Source of the DNA: Paenibacillus sp. FSL H8-0548
GTDB lineage: Bacteria; Bacillota; Bacilli; Paenibacillales; Paenibacillaceae
Direction: 5' to 3'
DNA: 64,000 nucleotides
Assembly (NCBI RefSeq): GCF_038630985.1
Contig: NZ_CP152049.1
Location: 872,001-936,000 of the forward strand
The position numbers and the translations under genes were made by a program. Shown here piece by piece: positions 1-8,617 of this stretch (position 1 is its first letter; every line of letters begins with the position of its first letter). Below the pieces are notes generated by a model. It was not told the DNA's origin and ran no database searches. It saw only the letters and a program-made list of their open reading frames with translations.

Positions 1-907
1 GCTTAACCTCGGGATGCTCCGTATTCAGCTTTGGCATAAGCGGCTCGAAGGCAAACGTCTCGTAGGAAGGCACGCCATTTACGACCTGCAATGGCCATTC
101 GCGTACGTAGAACCAATCCGCAAACTTAGATTGCTGGCCGTTCACCTGTGCATCGACAAATGGGGGGAACGTTCTGCCGGAATGATTGAATACCGCATCG
201 AGAAGAACACGAATGCCACGAGCATGGCAAGCCTCGACCAGCTCCTTCAGCTTCTCGTTTGTACCAAAATGAGGGTCCACCTTCATATAGTCCTGTGTAT
301 CATACTTGTGGTTGGTCGTTGCTTCAAAAAGCGGCGTGAAATAAACAGCATTAATGCCAAGCTCGGAAATGTGATCCAAGTGATCGAGGACCCCCTGCAG
401 GTCACCGCCAAAAAAGTTCTGAGGTGTCGGCTCGCCGCCCCAAGGCAGCATGTTCGCAGGGTTAAGCGATGGATCGCCATTCGCGAAGCGCTCCGGAAAT
501 ATTTGATAGAAAACAGCATCCTTTACCCATGCAGGCGGCTCGAATACATCGATAGGATTGATATAGGGGAAATCAAAAAATGTATTCGAATTATCCGGCA
601 GCACGGACTCGAAGCCTTTGTCCGTTAAAATGATCGACTCCGAGCCGCTTGTTAAGCGAAACGCATAGCGGAGCCTTCGAAAAGGCGGAATGACCGAGGT
701 TTCCCAATAATCGAAGTGTGCATCAGAGGACAATATCCGCATCGGCACAGCTGTAATGGTCTGCTCCCAAGCATATTTATCACCAACAATAGCCTCAACG
801 AGCGCTGCATCATCCTTTTTGGTGCGCAAGCGGAGGTGCAGCGTTTGTCCATCGTAGGCGTAGGCCCAGTTTTGCTTGGGTCTGTGGTATACAGCTTCTA
901 ATAACAT
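1..907 (-). CDS. GH13 alpha-amylase family enzyme (neopullulanase/cyclomaltodextrinase-like), 3' end outside window
   Basis: Reading the minus strand from the ATG at 907 gives about 302 residues with no stop before the window edge. The start follows AGGAGAG at good spacing. The N-terminal ~130 residues (starting [18 protein letters not shown]) look like the CBM34-type domain found before the barrel in neopullulanases and cyclomaltodextrinases. The catalytic barrel then begins with [30 protein letters not shown] (strand 2 region) and [12 protein letters not shown], the GH13 conserved region I with its D and NH. Catalytic Asp/Glu of regions II-III lie beyond the window. No signal peptide is visible, so an intracellular maltodextrin or cyclodextrin hydrolase is inferred; exact specificity cannot be told. 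Confidence 0.85.
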   Translation of the reverse strand, partial: MLLEAVYHRPKQNWAYAYDGQTLHLRLRTKKDDAALVEAIVGDKYAWEQTITAVPMRILSSDAHFDYWETSVIPPFRRLRYAFRLTSGSESIILTDKGFESVLPDNSNTFFDFPYINPIDVFEPPAWVKDAVFYQIFPERFANGDPSLNPANMLPWGGEPTPQNFFGGDLQGVLDHLDHISELGINAVYFTPLFEATTNHKYDTQDYMKVDPHFGTNEKLKELVEACHARGIRVLLDAVFNHSGRTFPPFVDAQVNGQQSKFADWFYVREWPLQVVNGVPSYETFAFEPLMPKLNTEHPEVK

Positions 908-940
908 GATGATCTCTCCTTTAGGGTGATGTGAATAAAT

Positions 941-995
941 GTAAAAAAACGAAAAAAAGGCACAACCTCTGCTCACTAAAAGCCGAGGTTGTACC
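941..995 (-). terminator. Intrinsic terminator downstream of trxB
   Basis: On the minus strand an 11-bp stem (GGTACAACCTC with GAGGTTGTGCC, one G-U pair) is followed by a long T-rich run. It lies between the trxB stop and the GH13 start, so it ends trxB transcription and makes GH13 a separate unit. Confidence 0.85.
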
Positions 996-1139
996 TTCTT
1001 CCATAATACGTTCAGGCGCCGCTCACGCGAAGCATATTGCGAACAAATGGTTGCGGTAGCATTGCCTTTCTATTGTATCTCTCAACACATTTATTATACA
1101 TAATTTGCGCATTTTGTACTAGATGATTTTGAAAAAAAC

Positions 1140-2087
1140 TTAAGCATTAACTACTGCTTCGTGTACTTGTGACTCCAAGTAGCGCTCGCAATCGAGAGCA
1201 GCCATACAGCCGCTTCCAGCCGCTGTGATCGCTTGACGATAATTGCGGTCCTGAACGTCGCCGCATGCGTATACGCCTGGAATATTCGTCTCCGAGGTGC
1301 CTGGCTTCACGATAATATAGCCTTGCTCATCCGTGTCGATTTGGCCGCCAAGGAAGCCCGTATTCGGAGTATGGCCGATCGTAATAAACAAACCGTCTGT
1401 CTCAAGCAGCTCTTCCTCGCCTGTTTCATTGTTGCGTACTTTTAGCCCCTGCAAGCCCATACCTGTTGCCGCCACTTCAAGCGGTGTACGGTTTAGGCTC
1501 CACACGATTTTCTCGTTGGCGCGAGCGCGATCCTGCATAATTTTTGAAGCGCGAAGGTCATCGCGACGGTGAACGAGTCTAACCTCGGAAGCAAAGCGGG
1601 TAAGGAACACCGCTTCCTCCATTGCGGAGTCGCCGCCTCCGACTACAATGATCTTTTTGCCGCGGAAGAAGAAGCCGTCGCAAGTAGCGCAGGTGCTTAC
1701 GCCGCGCCCGAGGTTTTCTTGCTCGCCTGGAATCCCGAGATATTTGGCCGAAGCGCCGGTAGAAATAATAATCGACTCCGCTTGCAGCTCGCCAATGCCT
1801 TCAACATCCAGCGTGTAAGGGCGTTTGCTGAAGTCTACGCTTTTCACTGAGCCTGTTTTGAACGTTGCACCGAAGCGCTGCGCTTGCTTGCGCATATTGG
1901 ACATAAGCTCGCTGCCGAGAATACCATCAGGGAAGCCTGGGAAGTTCTCAACCTCTGTAGTAGTCGTAAGCTGACCGCCTGGCTGCCACCCTTCAATAAC
2001 AAGCGGCTCCATGTTCGCCCGCGCCAAGTAAATCGCTGAGGTAAGTCCAGCAGGACCTGTACCGATAATAATCGTTTTGTAAATCAT
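1140..2087 (-). CDS. trxB: Thioredoxin reductase TrxB
   Basis: This 315-residue flavoprotein has the usual length for the low-molecular-weight bacterial enzyme. It transfers electrons from NADPH through FAD to thioredoxin in the cytoplasm. Visible motifs are the N-terminal FAD-binding GTGPAG near residue 9, the redox-active CATC at residues 133-136, the NADPH-binding GGGDSAMEEA, and the C-terminal FAD motif ending in YACGDVQD. The ATG start follows GGAGGAG. The gene is transcribed away from the hssR-like gene, and a candidate -35 (TTGACT on the minus strand, 2167-2162) lies beside the HssR-type box at 2172-2191. Confidence 0.96.
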   Translation of the reverse strand: MIYKTIIIGTGPAGLTSAIYLARANMEPLVIEGWQPGGQLTTTTEVENFPGFPDGILGSELMSNMRKQAQRFGATFKTGSVKSVDFSKRPYTLDVEGIGELQAESIIISTGASAKYLGIPGEQENLGRGVSTCATCDGFFFRGKKIIVVGGGDSAMEEAVFLTRFASEVRLVHRRDDLRASKIMQDRARANEKIVWSLNRTPLEVAATGMGLQGLKVRNNETGEEELLETDGLFITIGHTPNTGFLGGQIDTDEQGYIIVKPGTSETNIPGVYACGDVQDRNYRQAITAAGSGCMAALDCERYLESQVHEAVVNA

Positions 2088-2171
2088 CTATATTCTCCTC
2101 CATTTCGTAAAATCACTGAGATAATAACTTCTACTTTAAAATTATTACAATCTAGGAGCAAAGTCAATATC

Positions 2172-2191
2172 GTTCATGTAACGTTCATGTT
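2172..2191 (+). promoter_or_regulatory. Candidate HssR box (direct repeat) in the trxB/hssR divergent region
   Basis: Two 9-mers, GTTCATGTA and GTTCATGTT, are separated by AC, giving an 11-bp direct repeat. The HssR box described for Staphylococcus hrtAB is GTTCATATT-N2-GTTCATATT, so the spacing is identical and the half-sites nearly so. It lies about 55 bp before the response regulator start and overlaps the place where a -35 would sit for a TATAT -10 near 2208, as expected for an activator site. Confidence 0.6.
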
Positions 2192-2245
2192 GGTGTTGTA
2201 TGCTGATTATATCGATTACATAAGCCAAACGGGAGGACGTTCAAC

Positions 2246-2920
2246 ATGCCCAAAATCATCGTTGTTGATGATGATCCGAACATACGTGAGCTGGTGAGTC
2301 TTTTCTTGAAGAGAGAGGGCTATCAGGTTATTGAAGCTATAGATGGAGTAGATGCGCTCGAGAAGCTGGAGGCGGTTCGACCGGAGCTTGCCATTATCGA
2401 TGTGATGATGCCGCGCATGGACGGATGGGCGCTTTGTGCTGCCATGCGCTCCAGCTATGATATTCCGCTGCTGCTGCTGACGGCAAAGGGAGAAACCACG
2501 CAGAAGGTGAAGGGCTTCGAGCTTGGTGCGGATGACTATATGGTCAAGCCCTTTGATCCCCCAGAGCTTATCGTCAGAGTGAAGGCGCTGCTCAAAAGAT
2601 ACCGAATTACGGCATCACAGACGGTCGAGTTTGGCGATGTCCTGATGAATCAGACTGACTTTCATATGACCGCAGGCGGAGATCGGGTTACGCTGCCGCC
2701 GAAGGAATTCGAGCTGCTGTTCAAGCTCGCAAGCTATCCTGGAAAGACGTTTGCACGGGATCAGCTTATTGAACAAATATGGGGTGTGGATTATGAGGGG
2801 GATGAGCGGACCGTTGATGTTCATATCAAAAGGCTGCGCGATCGTTTTCCTGAGGAGCAATACCGCTTCCGCATTGTTACCATTCGAGGGCTAGGCTATC
2901 GATTGGAGGAATGGACATGA
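2246..2920 (+). CDS. hssR: OmpR/PhoB-family response regulator, HssR-like
   Basis: The 224-residue protein has an N-terminal receiver (VVDDD acidic pocket, phospho-acceptor D52 in IIDVMMP, KPFD with the conserved Lys) and a C-terminal winged-helix DNA-binding domain from about residue 125. The winged-helix segment WGVDYEGDERTVDVHIKRLR and the preceding KEFELLFKLA closely match what I recall of staphylococcal HssR, and a HssR-type direct repeat lies upstream. Its kinase gene overlaps the stop codon (ATGA). Known HssRS systems sense excess heme and switch on the HrtAB exporter; no hrtAB is in this window. The OmpR-family call is certain; the heme role is inferred. Confidence 0.75.
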   Translation: MPKIIVVDDDPNIRELVSLFLKREGYQVIEAIDGVDALEKLEAVRPELAIIDVMMPRMDGWALCAAMRSSYDIPLLLLTAKGETTQKVKGFELGADDYMVKPFDPPELIVRVKALLKRYRITASQTVEFGDVLMNQTDFHMTAGGDRVTLPPKEFELLFKLASYPGKTFARDQLIEQIWGVDYEGDERTVDVHIKRLRDRFPEEQYRFRIVTIRGLGYRLEEWT

Positions 2921-4308
2921 TTCGCAGCCTGTATTTTCGGATAACAGCTTCCTTTCTTATTATTGTTCTGATTAGCATTGGGGTTGCTTTTCTGTTTACG
3001 AATCAAATGTTTAAGAGAGATGCTAGAGGCCAGCTGCCGAATCAAATGGTCAATTCGATTGATCGTATCGAGCAGCTCTATGCGGTGTCAAAGCCGGCAT
3101 CCTTGCAGGAATTTCTAAGTGAGATGTCCACCCTGCAGGGGCAATCGATTATTGCAGTCAGCCTTGCGAATCGGCTTGTATCTGTCGGAGATCAAAGCAA
3201 GGCCATGATGGAGAGGCTCACCTATGAGAAGCTGGCAAGGGTGTTCAGTGGCAATACTGTGAGGCTCGATGGTTTTAACCAAGAGGAAGGCGGTCTGCCA
3301 ATGCCGCCTGCTATCGGAAGAATGGTTGTTTTCGGAAATGAAAAATGGGCATTGTTCGTTCAGGCTGATCGTTATCCGCAAAATAGCAACTTCATCTGGA
3401 CGGCAGTTACGCTGCTCGTTACGCTTCTGTTGGTTGGAAGCGTGCTGATTCTCGTGGCTGCCCGTTATTTAGTTCATCCGCTCAAAATGATGACCGCTGC
3501 CGCAACGCGAATGTCGAAGGGGGATTTCTCCGTTCGGCTGCCTGCAAAACATGGCGATGAGCTGAGCGAGCTGGCTGAGGGGATGAACAAAATGGCGCTT
3601 AGCTTATCGCAGCTGGAAATGATGCGTCAGGATTTTGTATCCAATGTTTCACATGAAATCCAGTCACCGCTTACCTCAATTAGCGGCTTTGCAGAGGCAC
3701 TGCGCAGCGAGGATGTTACAGAGACTGAACGTGAGCGATACATTAACATCATTAAGCAAGAGAGCACAAGGCTTTCGCGTCTGAGTGAGAACTTGCTGAA
3801 TCTCGCATCGCTGGATTCACAGCAGCATCCTTTTCATCCTCATTCCTATCGACTGGATCGTCAATTGCGCGATGTGGTGCTGGCCTGCGAGCCGCATTGG
3901 CTTGCCAAGCGACAGACTCTGGAGCTGTATATGGAGGAGACCGTGATTGTTGCAGATCGGGACCAGCTTAATCAGGTGTGGATGAACCTGCTTTCGAATA
4001 GTATGAAGTTTACGCCGGAGGGCGGCAAAATTTTTTGCTCATTAGCGGAGAAGGATGGTTTTGCTGTCGTTCGTATCTCCGATACGGGAATCGGCATTAG
4101 CGAGGAAAATCGCGAGCGTGTGTTTGAACGATTTTTTAAAGGGGATGTCTCAAGGAATCGCAATCAAGGCGGCAGCGGGCTTGGATTATCAATTGCGCAA
4201 GCCATCGCTGCTATTCATGGCGGAAGCATTGAGCTGGACACTAGCGCTGACGAGCTTGCCGGTGCCAGCTTTATTATCCGGCTTCCTCTCTTGCCCCTAG
4301 GTGCTTAG
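2917..4308 (+). CDS. hssS: Membrane sensor histidine kinase, HssS-like
   Basis: The protein has two membrane helices (about residues 10-30 and 160-185) flanking an extracytoplasmic sensor of some 130 residues. A HAMP domain (LVHPLKMMTAAATRMSKGDF), a HisKA domain with phospho-accepting H246 in NVSHEIQSPLTS, and an HATPase_c domain (N-box NLLSNSMKFTPEGG, DTGIGI, GSGLGLSIAQAI) follow. An ATG at 2911 is possible, but the ATG at 2917 has GGAGGA six bases upstream and overlaps the regulator stop as ATGA, so 2917 is preferred (463 residues). Length and order fit HssS, the partner of the preceding regulator. The ligand is inferred. Confidence 0.85.
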   Translation: MIRSLYFRITASFLIIVLISIGVAFLFTNQMFKRDARGQLPNQMVNSIDRIEQLYAVSKPASLQEFLSEMSTLQGQSIIAVSLANRLVSVGDQSKAMMERLTYEKLARVFSGNTVRLDGFNQEEGGLPMPPAIGRMVVFGNEKWALFVQADRYPQNSNFIWTAVTLLVTLLLVGSVLILVAARYLVHPLKMMTAAATRMSKGDFSVRLPAKHGDELSELAEGMNKMALSLSQLEMMRQDFVSNVSHEIQSPLTSISGFAEALRSEDVTETERERYINIIKQESTRLSRLSENLLNLASLDSQQHPFHPHSYRLDRQLRDVVLACEPHWLAKRQTLELYMEETVIVADRDQLNQVWMNLLSNSMKFTPEGGKIFCSLAEKDGFAVVRISDTGIGISEENRERVFERFFKGDVSRNRNQGGSGLGLSIAQAIAAIHGGSIELDTSADELAGASFIIRLPLLPLGA

Positions 4309-4362
4309 TCTATTTATTATAACCCTCAGCATTACTTATTTAGTTGCTCCAAGGACAGCATG

Positions 4363-4396
4363 ATCATGTACGTACAAGTTTTGGTTATGCTATACT
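4363..4396 (+). promoter_or_regulatory. araR promoter with AraR operator
   Basis: The palindrome TGTACGTACA (4367-4376, flanked as CATGTACGTACAAGTT) matches the AraR operator core. A -10 TATACT sits at 4391-4396, so the operator covers the -35 region. This suggests autorepression, as known for Bacillus AraR. Confidence 0.7.
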
Positions 4397-4430
4397 ACTA
4401 GGCATACAACTAACGGAGCTGAGGTGTGAA

Positions 4431-5549
4431 GTGAAGGGACAGCAAACGCCCAAATATATGCAATTAAAGCAGCAAATCATATCCTGGATCGTCACGGCGC
4501 AGTTCAAGCCGCATGATAAGCTGCCATCAGAAAATGAAATCGGCAAGCAGTTCGAAATGAGTCGTCAAACGGTACGTCAGGCGCTTGGCGACTTGGAGCA
4601 GGAGGGCTGGCTCTATCGCGCTCAAGGAAAAGGCACGTTTGTCTCCGATCAATCGGCGCCTGAGCGGAAAGCCTCATCACAGGGGATGACGATTGGGATG
4701 ATAACGACCCATATCTCTGATTATATTTTCCCTACGATTGTCAGAGGCGTCGAGTCCAGCCTTCGTGCTGTTGGGGCGAGGCTGCTGCTGGCGAGTACGG
4801 ATAATGAGAAGGAAAAGGAAAAGGACAGCTTGGAGTCCATGCTGCGCGAGCCGTTGACCGGGCTTATTATAGAGCCCACAAAAAGCGCGGAGGGCAATCC
4901 GAACTTTAATTATTTTATGGCGCTGGATGCACTCAAAATCCCCTATGTTATGTTGAACGAGCGATACAGTGATGTGGATGCTCCATGCCTGCGCGTGGAT
5001 GATGAGCTTGGCGGCTATCGCGCTGCTGAGCATCTGATTAAGCTGGGGCATACGCGTATTGCCGGATTTTTCAAAACGGATGATTTTCAGGGGGTTCATC
5101 GGATGCGCGGTTTTCTAAGAGCTCATCGGGAGCATGGTTTGACGGTTCCTCCTGAATATTTGCTGCGTTATTCCACCGAGGAGAAGCAAGAGAAGCCTGC
5201 GCAGGCGCTATCGCTTATGCTCCAGCGTGAGCCGGAGCAGCGTCCGAGCGCTATCATTTGCTATAATGACGAGCTTGCTGTTCGAATGCTCGATATTGTA
5301 CGTCAAATTGGACTTGCTGTACCGGGGGATTTGTCGATCGTTGGTTTTGACGATGCTAATCTGGCAACGGCTACCGAAGTGAAGCTAACGACCGTTGCTC
5401 ACCCGAAAACCGAAATGGGAGCAGACGCCGTGGAGCTCTTGCTTAGCATGGTCGAGAAGCAGCAGCGGTGTCAGACCATGGACAAGATCTATGATCCTCA
5501 GCTTGTCATACGTGAATCTACGCAAGCGCCGAGGAGCTATATAAGTTAA
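4431..5549 (+). CDS. araR: Arabinose-responsive repressor AraR (GntR-type HTH fused to LacI-type sensor)
   Basis: The N-terminal ~70 residues form a GntR winged helix (KYMQLKQQIISWI, LPSENEIGKQF, SRQTVRQALGDLEQEGW, GKGTFV). The rest is a periplasmic-binding-protein-like sensor of the LacI type (IGMITTHISDYIFPTIVRGVE, then SIVGFDDANLA). This fusion is typical of AraR, which releases DNA when L-arabinose binds. I chose the GTG at 4431 (372 residues) because GAGGTG precedes it by about 5 bases; an upstream ATG at 4344 would place the operator inside the gene. Two perfect or near-perfect AraR operators lie at its own promoter and before araD, which supports the name. Confidence 0.9.
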   Translation: MKGQQTPKYMQLKQQIISWIVTAQFKPHDKLPSENEIGKQFEMSRQTVRQALGDLEQEGWLYRAQGKGTFVSDQSAPERKASSQGMTIGMITTHISDYIFPTIVRGVESSLRAVGARLLLASTDNEKEKEKDSLESMLREPLTGLIIEPTKSAEGNPNFNYFMALDALKIPYVMLNERYSDVDAPCLRVDDELGGYRAAEHLIKLGHTRIAGFFKTDDFQGVHRMRGFLRAHREHGLTVPPEYLLRYSTEEKQEKPAQALSLMLQREPEQRPSAIICYNDELAVRMLDIVRQIGLAVPGDLSIVGFDDANLATATEVKLTTVAHPKTEMGADAVELLLSMVEKQQRCQTMDKIYDPQLVIRESTQAPRSYIS

Positions 5550-5789
5550 ACCGGAAAATTACGTTTTGGGCGCTTTGCGAGTATATCATTCTTACGATCG
5601 CGGTTGCAGCCAGATTCTTTGATTTCCTAAGACATTTAAAGGTGAGAATAATGGCTGCAAAGGCGAACACTTCGTTTCTTCAGAGCGATCTTCTCGCTTC
5701 GCTATAACTTCATTTTTAAGTTCAACTTATATAGCATGTCTGGCAGTCTACGAGTCTCTAGCAAGAAAGCTTAATAAACAAAAAAACAC
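5550..5789. other. araR-araD intergenic region
   Basis: No gene is seen. A loose inverted repeat pairs TTGCAGCCA (about 5605) with TGGCTGCAA (about 5652) across a long loop, without a T-tract, so I do not call it a terminator. Confidence 0.4.
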
Positions 5790-5853
5790 GTGACACACTT
5801 GTACGTACAACTTATAATAATAACAAGGGTATTCTATGCTAATGTCCGTATAA
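5790..5853 (+). promoter_or_regulatory. araDB promoter with two AraR operators
   Basis: A -35 GTGACA (5790-5795) and -10 TATAAT (5813-5818) are separated by 17 bp. The perfect palindrome TTGTACGTACAA (5799-5810) fills the spacer. A second, weaker copy ATGTCCGTATAA (5842-5853) is centred 43 bp downstream, about four helical turns. Paired, in-phase operators are known for cooperative AraR repression in Bacillus subtilis. Confidence 0.8.
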
Positions 5854-5905
5854 GTTATGCTGGGCAGACGTAGAAATACGAGCTTGAAGGGAGCGAACTA
5901 TTCTC

Positions 5906-6601
5906 ATGTTGGAAGCGTTGAAGCATGCAGTCTGGGAAGCGAATATGGATTTGCCGAAATACGGATTAGTTACATTTACTTGGGGTAATGTTAGCGGCAT
6001 TGATCGGGAGTCTGGCTATGCGGTCATAAAGCCGAGCGGCATTCCTTACGAAGAGCTGAAGGCGGAGCAAATGGTCGTTGTAGATTTGGAAGGGAACGTT
6101 GTCGAAGGCAATCTGCGCCCATCCTCAGATACAGCAACTCATGTATTATTGTATAAAGCATTTCCAAATATCGGCGGCATCGTTCACACCCATTCGCCAT
6201 GGGCAACAAGCTGGGCGCAGGCAGGACGCGCGATCCCGGCGCTTGGAACAACACACGGCGACTACTTCTACGGCGAGGTGCCTTGCACGCGCGCGATGAC
6301 GGAAGCGGAAATTACAGGAGCATATGAGCTGGAAACAGGCAATGTTATTGTTGAAACCTTCGAAAGAAACCATATTGATCCAAATCAAGTGCCATCGGTG
6401 CTGGTCAACAGCCATGCTCCTTTCTGTTGGGGCAAGGACCCGCATAATGCGGTTCATAATGCAGTGGTGCTTGAGGAAGTAGCCAAAATGGCGCTCCATA
6501 CGTTCCAGCTTAATCCGAACGTTCAGCCGATGGACCAAGCTTTGCTGGATCGTCATTATTTGCGTAAGCACGGTGCGAATGCCTATTACGGCCAAAAATA
6601 A
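5906..6601 (+). CDS. araD: L-ribulose-5-phosphate 4-epimerase AraD
   Basis: The 231-residue protein belongs to the class II aldolase/AraD family and converts L-ribulose-5-phosphate to D-xylulose-5-phosphate, the last step of arabinose entry into the pentose phosphate pathway. The substrate and metal site is visible: TWGNVSG near residue 25, KPSG, SSDTATH, the zinc ligands in [10 protein letters not shown], and [13 protein letters not shown]. Length is normal. It is the first gene after the AraR-controlled promoter and is followed 15 bp later by araB, so the two form an operon. The more usual araA is not next to it. Confidence 0.95.
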   Translation: MLEALKHAVWEANMDLPKYGLVTFTWGNVSGIDRESGYAVIKPSGIPYEELKAEQMVVVDLEGNVVEGNLRPSSDTATHVLLYKAFPNIGGIVHTHSPWATSWAQAGRAIPALGTTHGDYFYGEVPCTRAMTEAEITGAYELETGNVIVETFERNHIDPNQVPSVLVNSHAPFCWGKDPHNAVHNAVVLEEVAKMALHTFQLNPNVQPMDQALLDRHYLRKHGANAYYGQK

Positions 6602-6616
6602 GGAGGACTCGGAGAA

Positions 6617-8287
6617 ATGACTAAGAAATATGCAATTGGCGTAGATTACGGTACACAATCAGGACGCGCGGTGCTGGTTGATCTCTCTAACGGTGCAGAG
6701 GTAGCTGAGCACGTTACGCCTTACACGCATCATGTAATCGATGAGCAGCTGCCTGTCTCCGGCATTAAGCTAGAGTATGATTGGGCACTTCAGCATCCGT
6801 TTGATTATATTGAAGTATTGGAATTATCCGTTCCTGCTGTTATGAAGGAATCGGGTATTGATCCTGCAGCGGTCATCGGACTTGGTATCGACTTTACCGC
6901 ATGTACGATGCTTCCTATTGACGCAGCGGGCGAGCCGCTTTGTGTACAGGATGCTTATAAGGATAATCCGCATAGCTGGGTGAAGCTATGGAAGCACCAT
7001 GCAGCGCAGGATGAGGCTAACCTAATTAATGAAATGGCTGCGCAGCGCAATGAGAAATGGGTACCGCGTTATGGCGGTAAAATCTCATCCGAGTGGATGA
7101 TGGCGAAGGCTTGGCAAATTTTGAATGAAGCTCCGGAAATTTATGATACAGCTGATAAATTTGTAGAAGCAACAGACTGGGTAATCGGTCAGCTGACAGG
7201 CAATATCGTGCGCAACAGCTGTACAGCCGGCTACAAAGGCATGTGGCACAAGCAAGAAGGATACCCGAGCAAGGAGTTCTTCAAGGCGCTAGATCCGCGT
7301 CTAGAGAATTTGACTGAAACGAAGCTGCGCGGCGAGGTTGTACCGCTTGGTTCGAAGGCTGGAGAATTGCTGCCTGATATCGCGGCCCGCATCGGACTTG
7401 CTCCAGGCACGGCAATTGCTGTTGGCAACGTAGATGCGCATGCGGCTGTTCCAGGCGTTGGCGTAGTGACGCCAGGCAAGCTCGTTATGGCGATGGGAAC
7501 ATCGATATGCCACATGCTGCTTGGTACGGAAGAGAAGGAAGTCGAAGGCATGTGCGGAGTCGTTGAAGACGGTATTATTCCAGGTTATTTCGGCTATGAA
7601 GCGGGTCAATCCGCAGTTGGCGATATTTTCGAATGGTTTGTGGAGGAATCGGTACCTGCTTATGTGCTTGAAGAAGCTGAGAAGGCTGGCGAGAATGTAC
7701 ATGTATACTTAACTCGCAAAGCGAACGAGCTAAGCGTAGGCCAATCCGGGCTGCTTGCCCTCGACTGGTGGAACGGCAACCGTTCGGTGCTGGTGGATAC
7801 CGATCTGACGGGTACGATTGTAGGCTTGACGCTGCTAACGAAGCCTGGGGAGATTTATCGCGCATTGCTTGAGGCAACGGCGTTTGGTACTCGCAAAATC
7901 GTGGATGCGTTCCATAGCAATGGTGTAGAAGTAAATGAATTGTACGCATGCGGCGGATTGCCTCAGAAAAACGCGCTGCTCATGCAAATTTATGCAGATG
8001 TTACGAATCGTGAAATCAAGGTTGCTGCATCTAAGCAGACTCCAGCGCTTGGAGCAGCTATGTTCGGTGCGGTAGCGGCAGGTGCGGCAAAAGGCGGCTT
8101 CGACAGTATCGTCGATGCTGCGCAGCAAATGGCTCGCGTACGTGAAGAAACATTTAAGCCGATCCCAGCTAACGTAGCGGTGTATGAGAAGCTGTATGCG
8201 GAATATAATCTGCTGCATGACTATTACGGCCGCGGCTCCAACGATGTGATGAAGCGTCTGAAGGCGATTAAGGAAGAGCAGGCTTAA
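6617..8287 (+). CDS. araB: Ribulokinase AraB
   Basis: This FGGY-family carbohydrate kinase of 556 residues phosphorylates L-ribulose with ATP. It opens with the phosphate-binding [15 protein letters not shown], has the ribulokinase-typical [14 protein letters not shown], and in the C-terminal half [24 protein letters not shown] and the ATP-site [19 protein letters not shown]. The ATG follows AGGAGG. It lies 15 bp after araD and ends at a strong terminator, completing a two-gene operon. Confidence 0.96.
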   Translation: MTKKYAIGVDYGTQSGRAVLVDLSNGAEVAEHVTPYTHHVIDEQLPVSGIKLEYDWALQHPFDYIEVLELSVPAVMKESGIDPAAVIGLGIDFTACTMLPIDAAGEPLCVQDAYKDNPHSWVKLWKHHAAQDEANLINEMAAQRNEKWVPRYGGKISSEWMMAKAWQILNEAPEIYDTADKFVEATDWVIGQLTGNIVRNSCTAGYKGMWHKQEGYPSKEFFKALDPRLENLTETKLRGEVVPLGSKAGELLPDIAARIGLAPGTAIAVGNVDAHAAVPGVGVVTPGKLVMAMGTSICHMLLGTEEKEVEGMCGVVEDGIIPGYFGYEAGQSAVGDIFEWFVEESVPAYVLEEAEKAGENVHVYLTRKANELSVGQSGLLALDWWNGNRSVLVDTDLTGTIVGLTLLTKPGEIYRALLEATAFGTRKIVDAFHSNGVEVNELYACGGLPQKNALLMQIYADVTNREIKVAASKQTPALGAAMFGAVAAGAAKGGFDSIVDAAQQMARVREETFKPIPANVAVYEKLYAEYNLLHDYYGRGSNDVMKRLKAIKEEQA

Positions 8288-8336
8288 GTATGAGTAAGTA
8301 AAGGCAGCTTTTTTAAAAGTATAGATTTATAAAGAG

Positions 8337-8373
8337 AACTCCCGCAATTAAACATTGCGAGGAGTTTTTTTGT
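8337..8373 (+). terminator. Terminator of araDB
   Basis: AACTCCCGCAAT pairs with ATTGCGAGGAGTT around an AAAC loop with one bulge, followed by a run of T. Confidence 0.85.
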
Positions 8374-8617
8374 CGTTAATCGTCATTTCATGACAGGATT
8401 AATTGCGTTTTATTAATGTGTATAGAAATTGTTCAGTATGGATTGTTAATGTGAATAAGAAGTCCGATGTTTTGGTGACAGAAGACATATTGCAATCACT
8501 TTAATCGTTCTTATTTCCTATAAAGAGAAGATTCATTCGGATCATTACTTAGGATGATGTATTCGTGTATGGAGTAGCTTCTCTATAGATAAGGAGGGGT
8601 AACAACCGAATTGTTTT

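Noticed and set aside
14..628. Plus-strand frame of 204 residues at the left edge
   Set aside because: It is antisense to the GH13 gene, whose frame on the minus strand shows clear GH13 motifs.
4344..4430. Upstream start for AraR
   Set aside because: It would place the operator and -10 within the coding sequence; GTG 4431 has a good SD.
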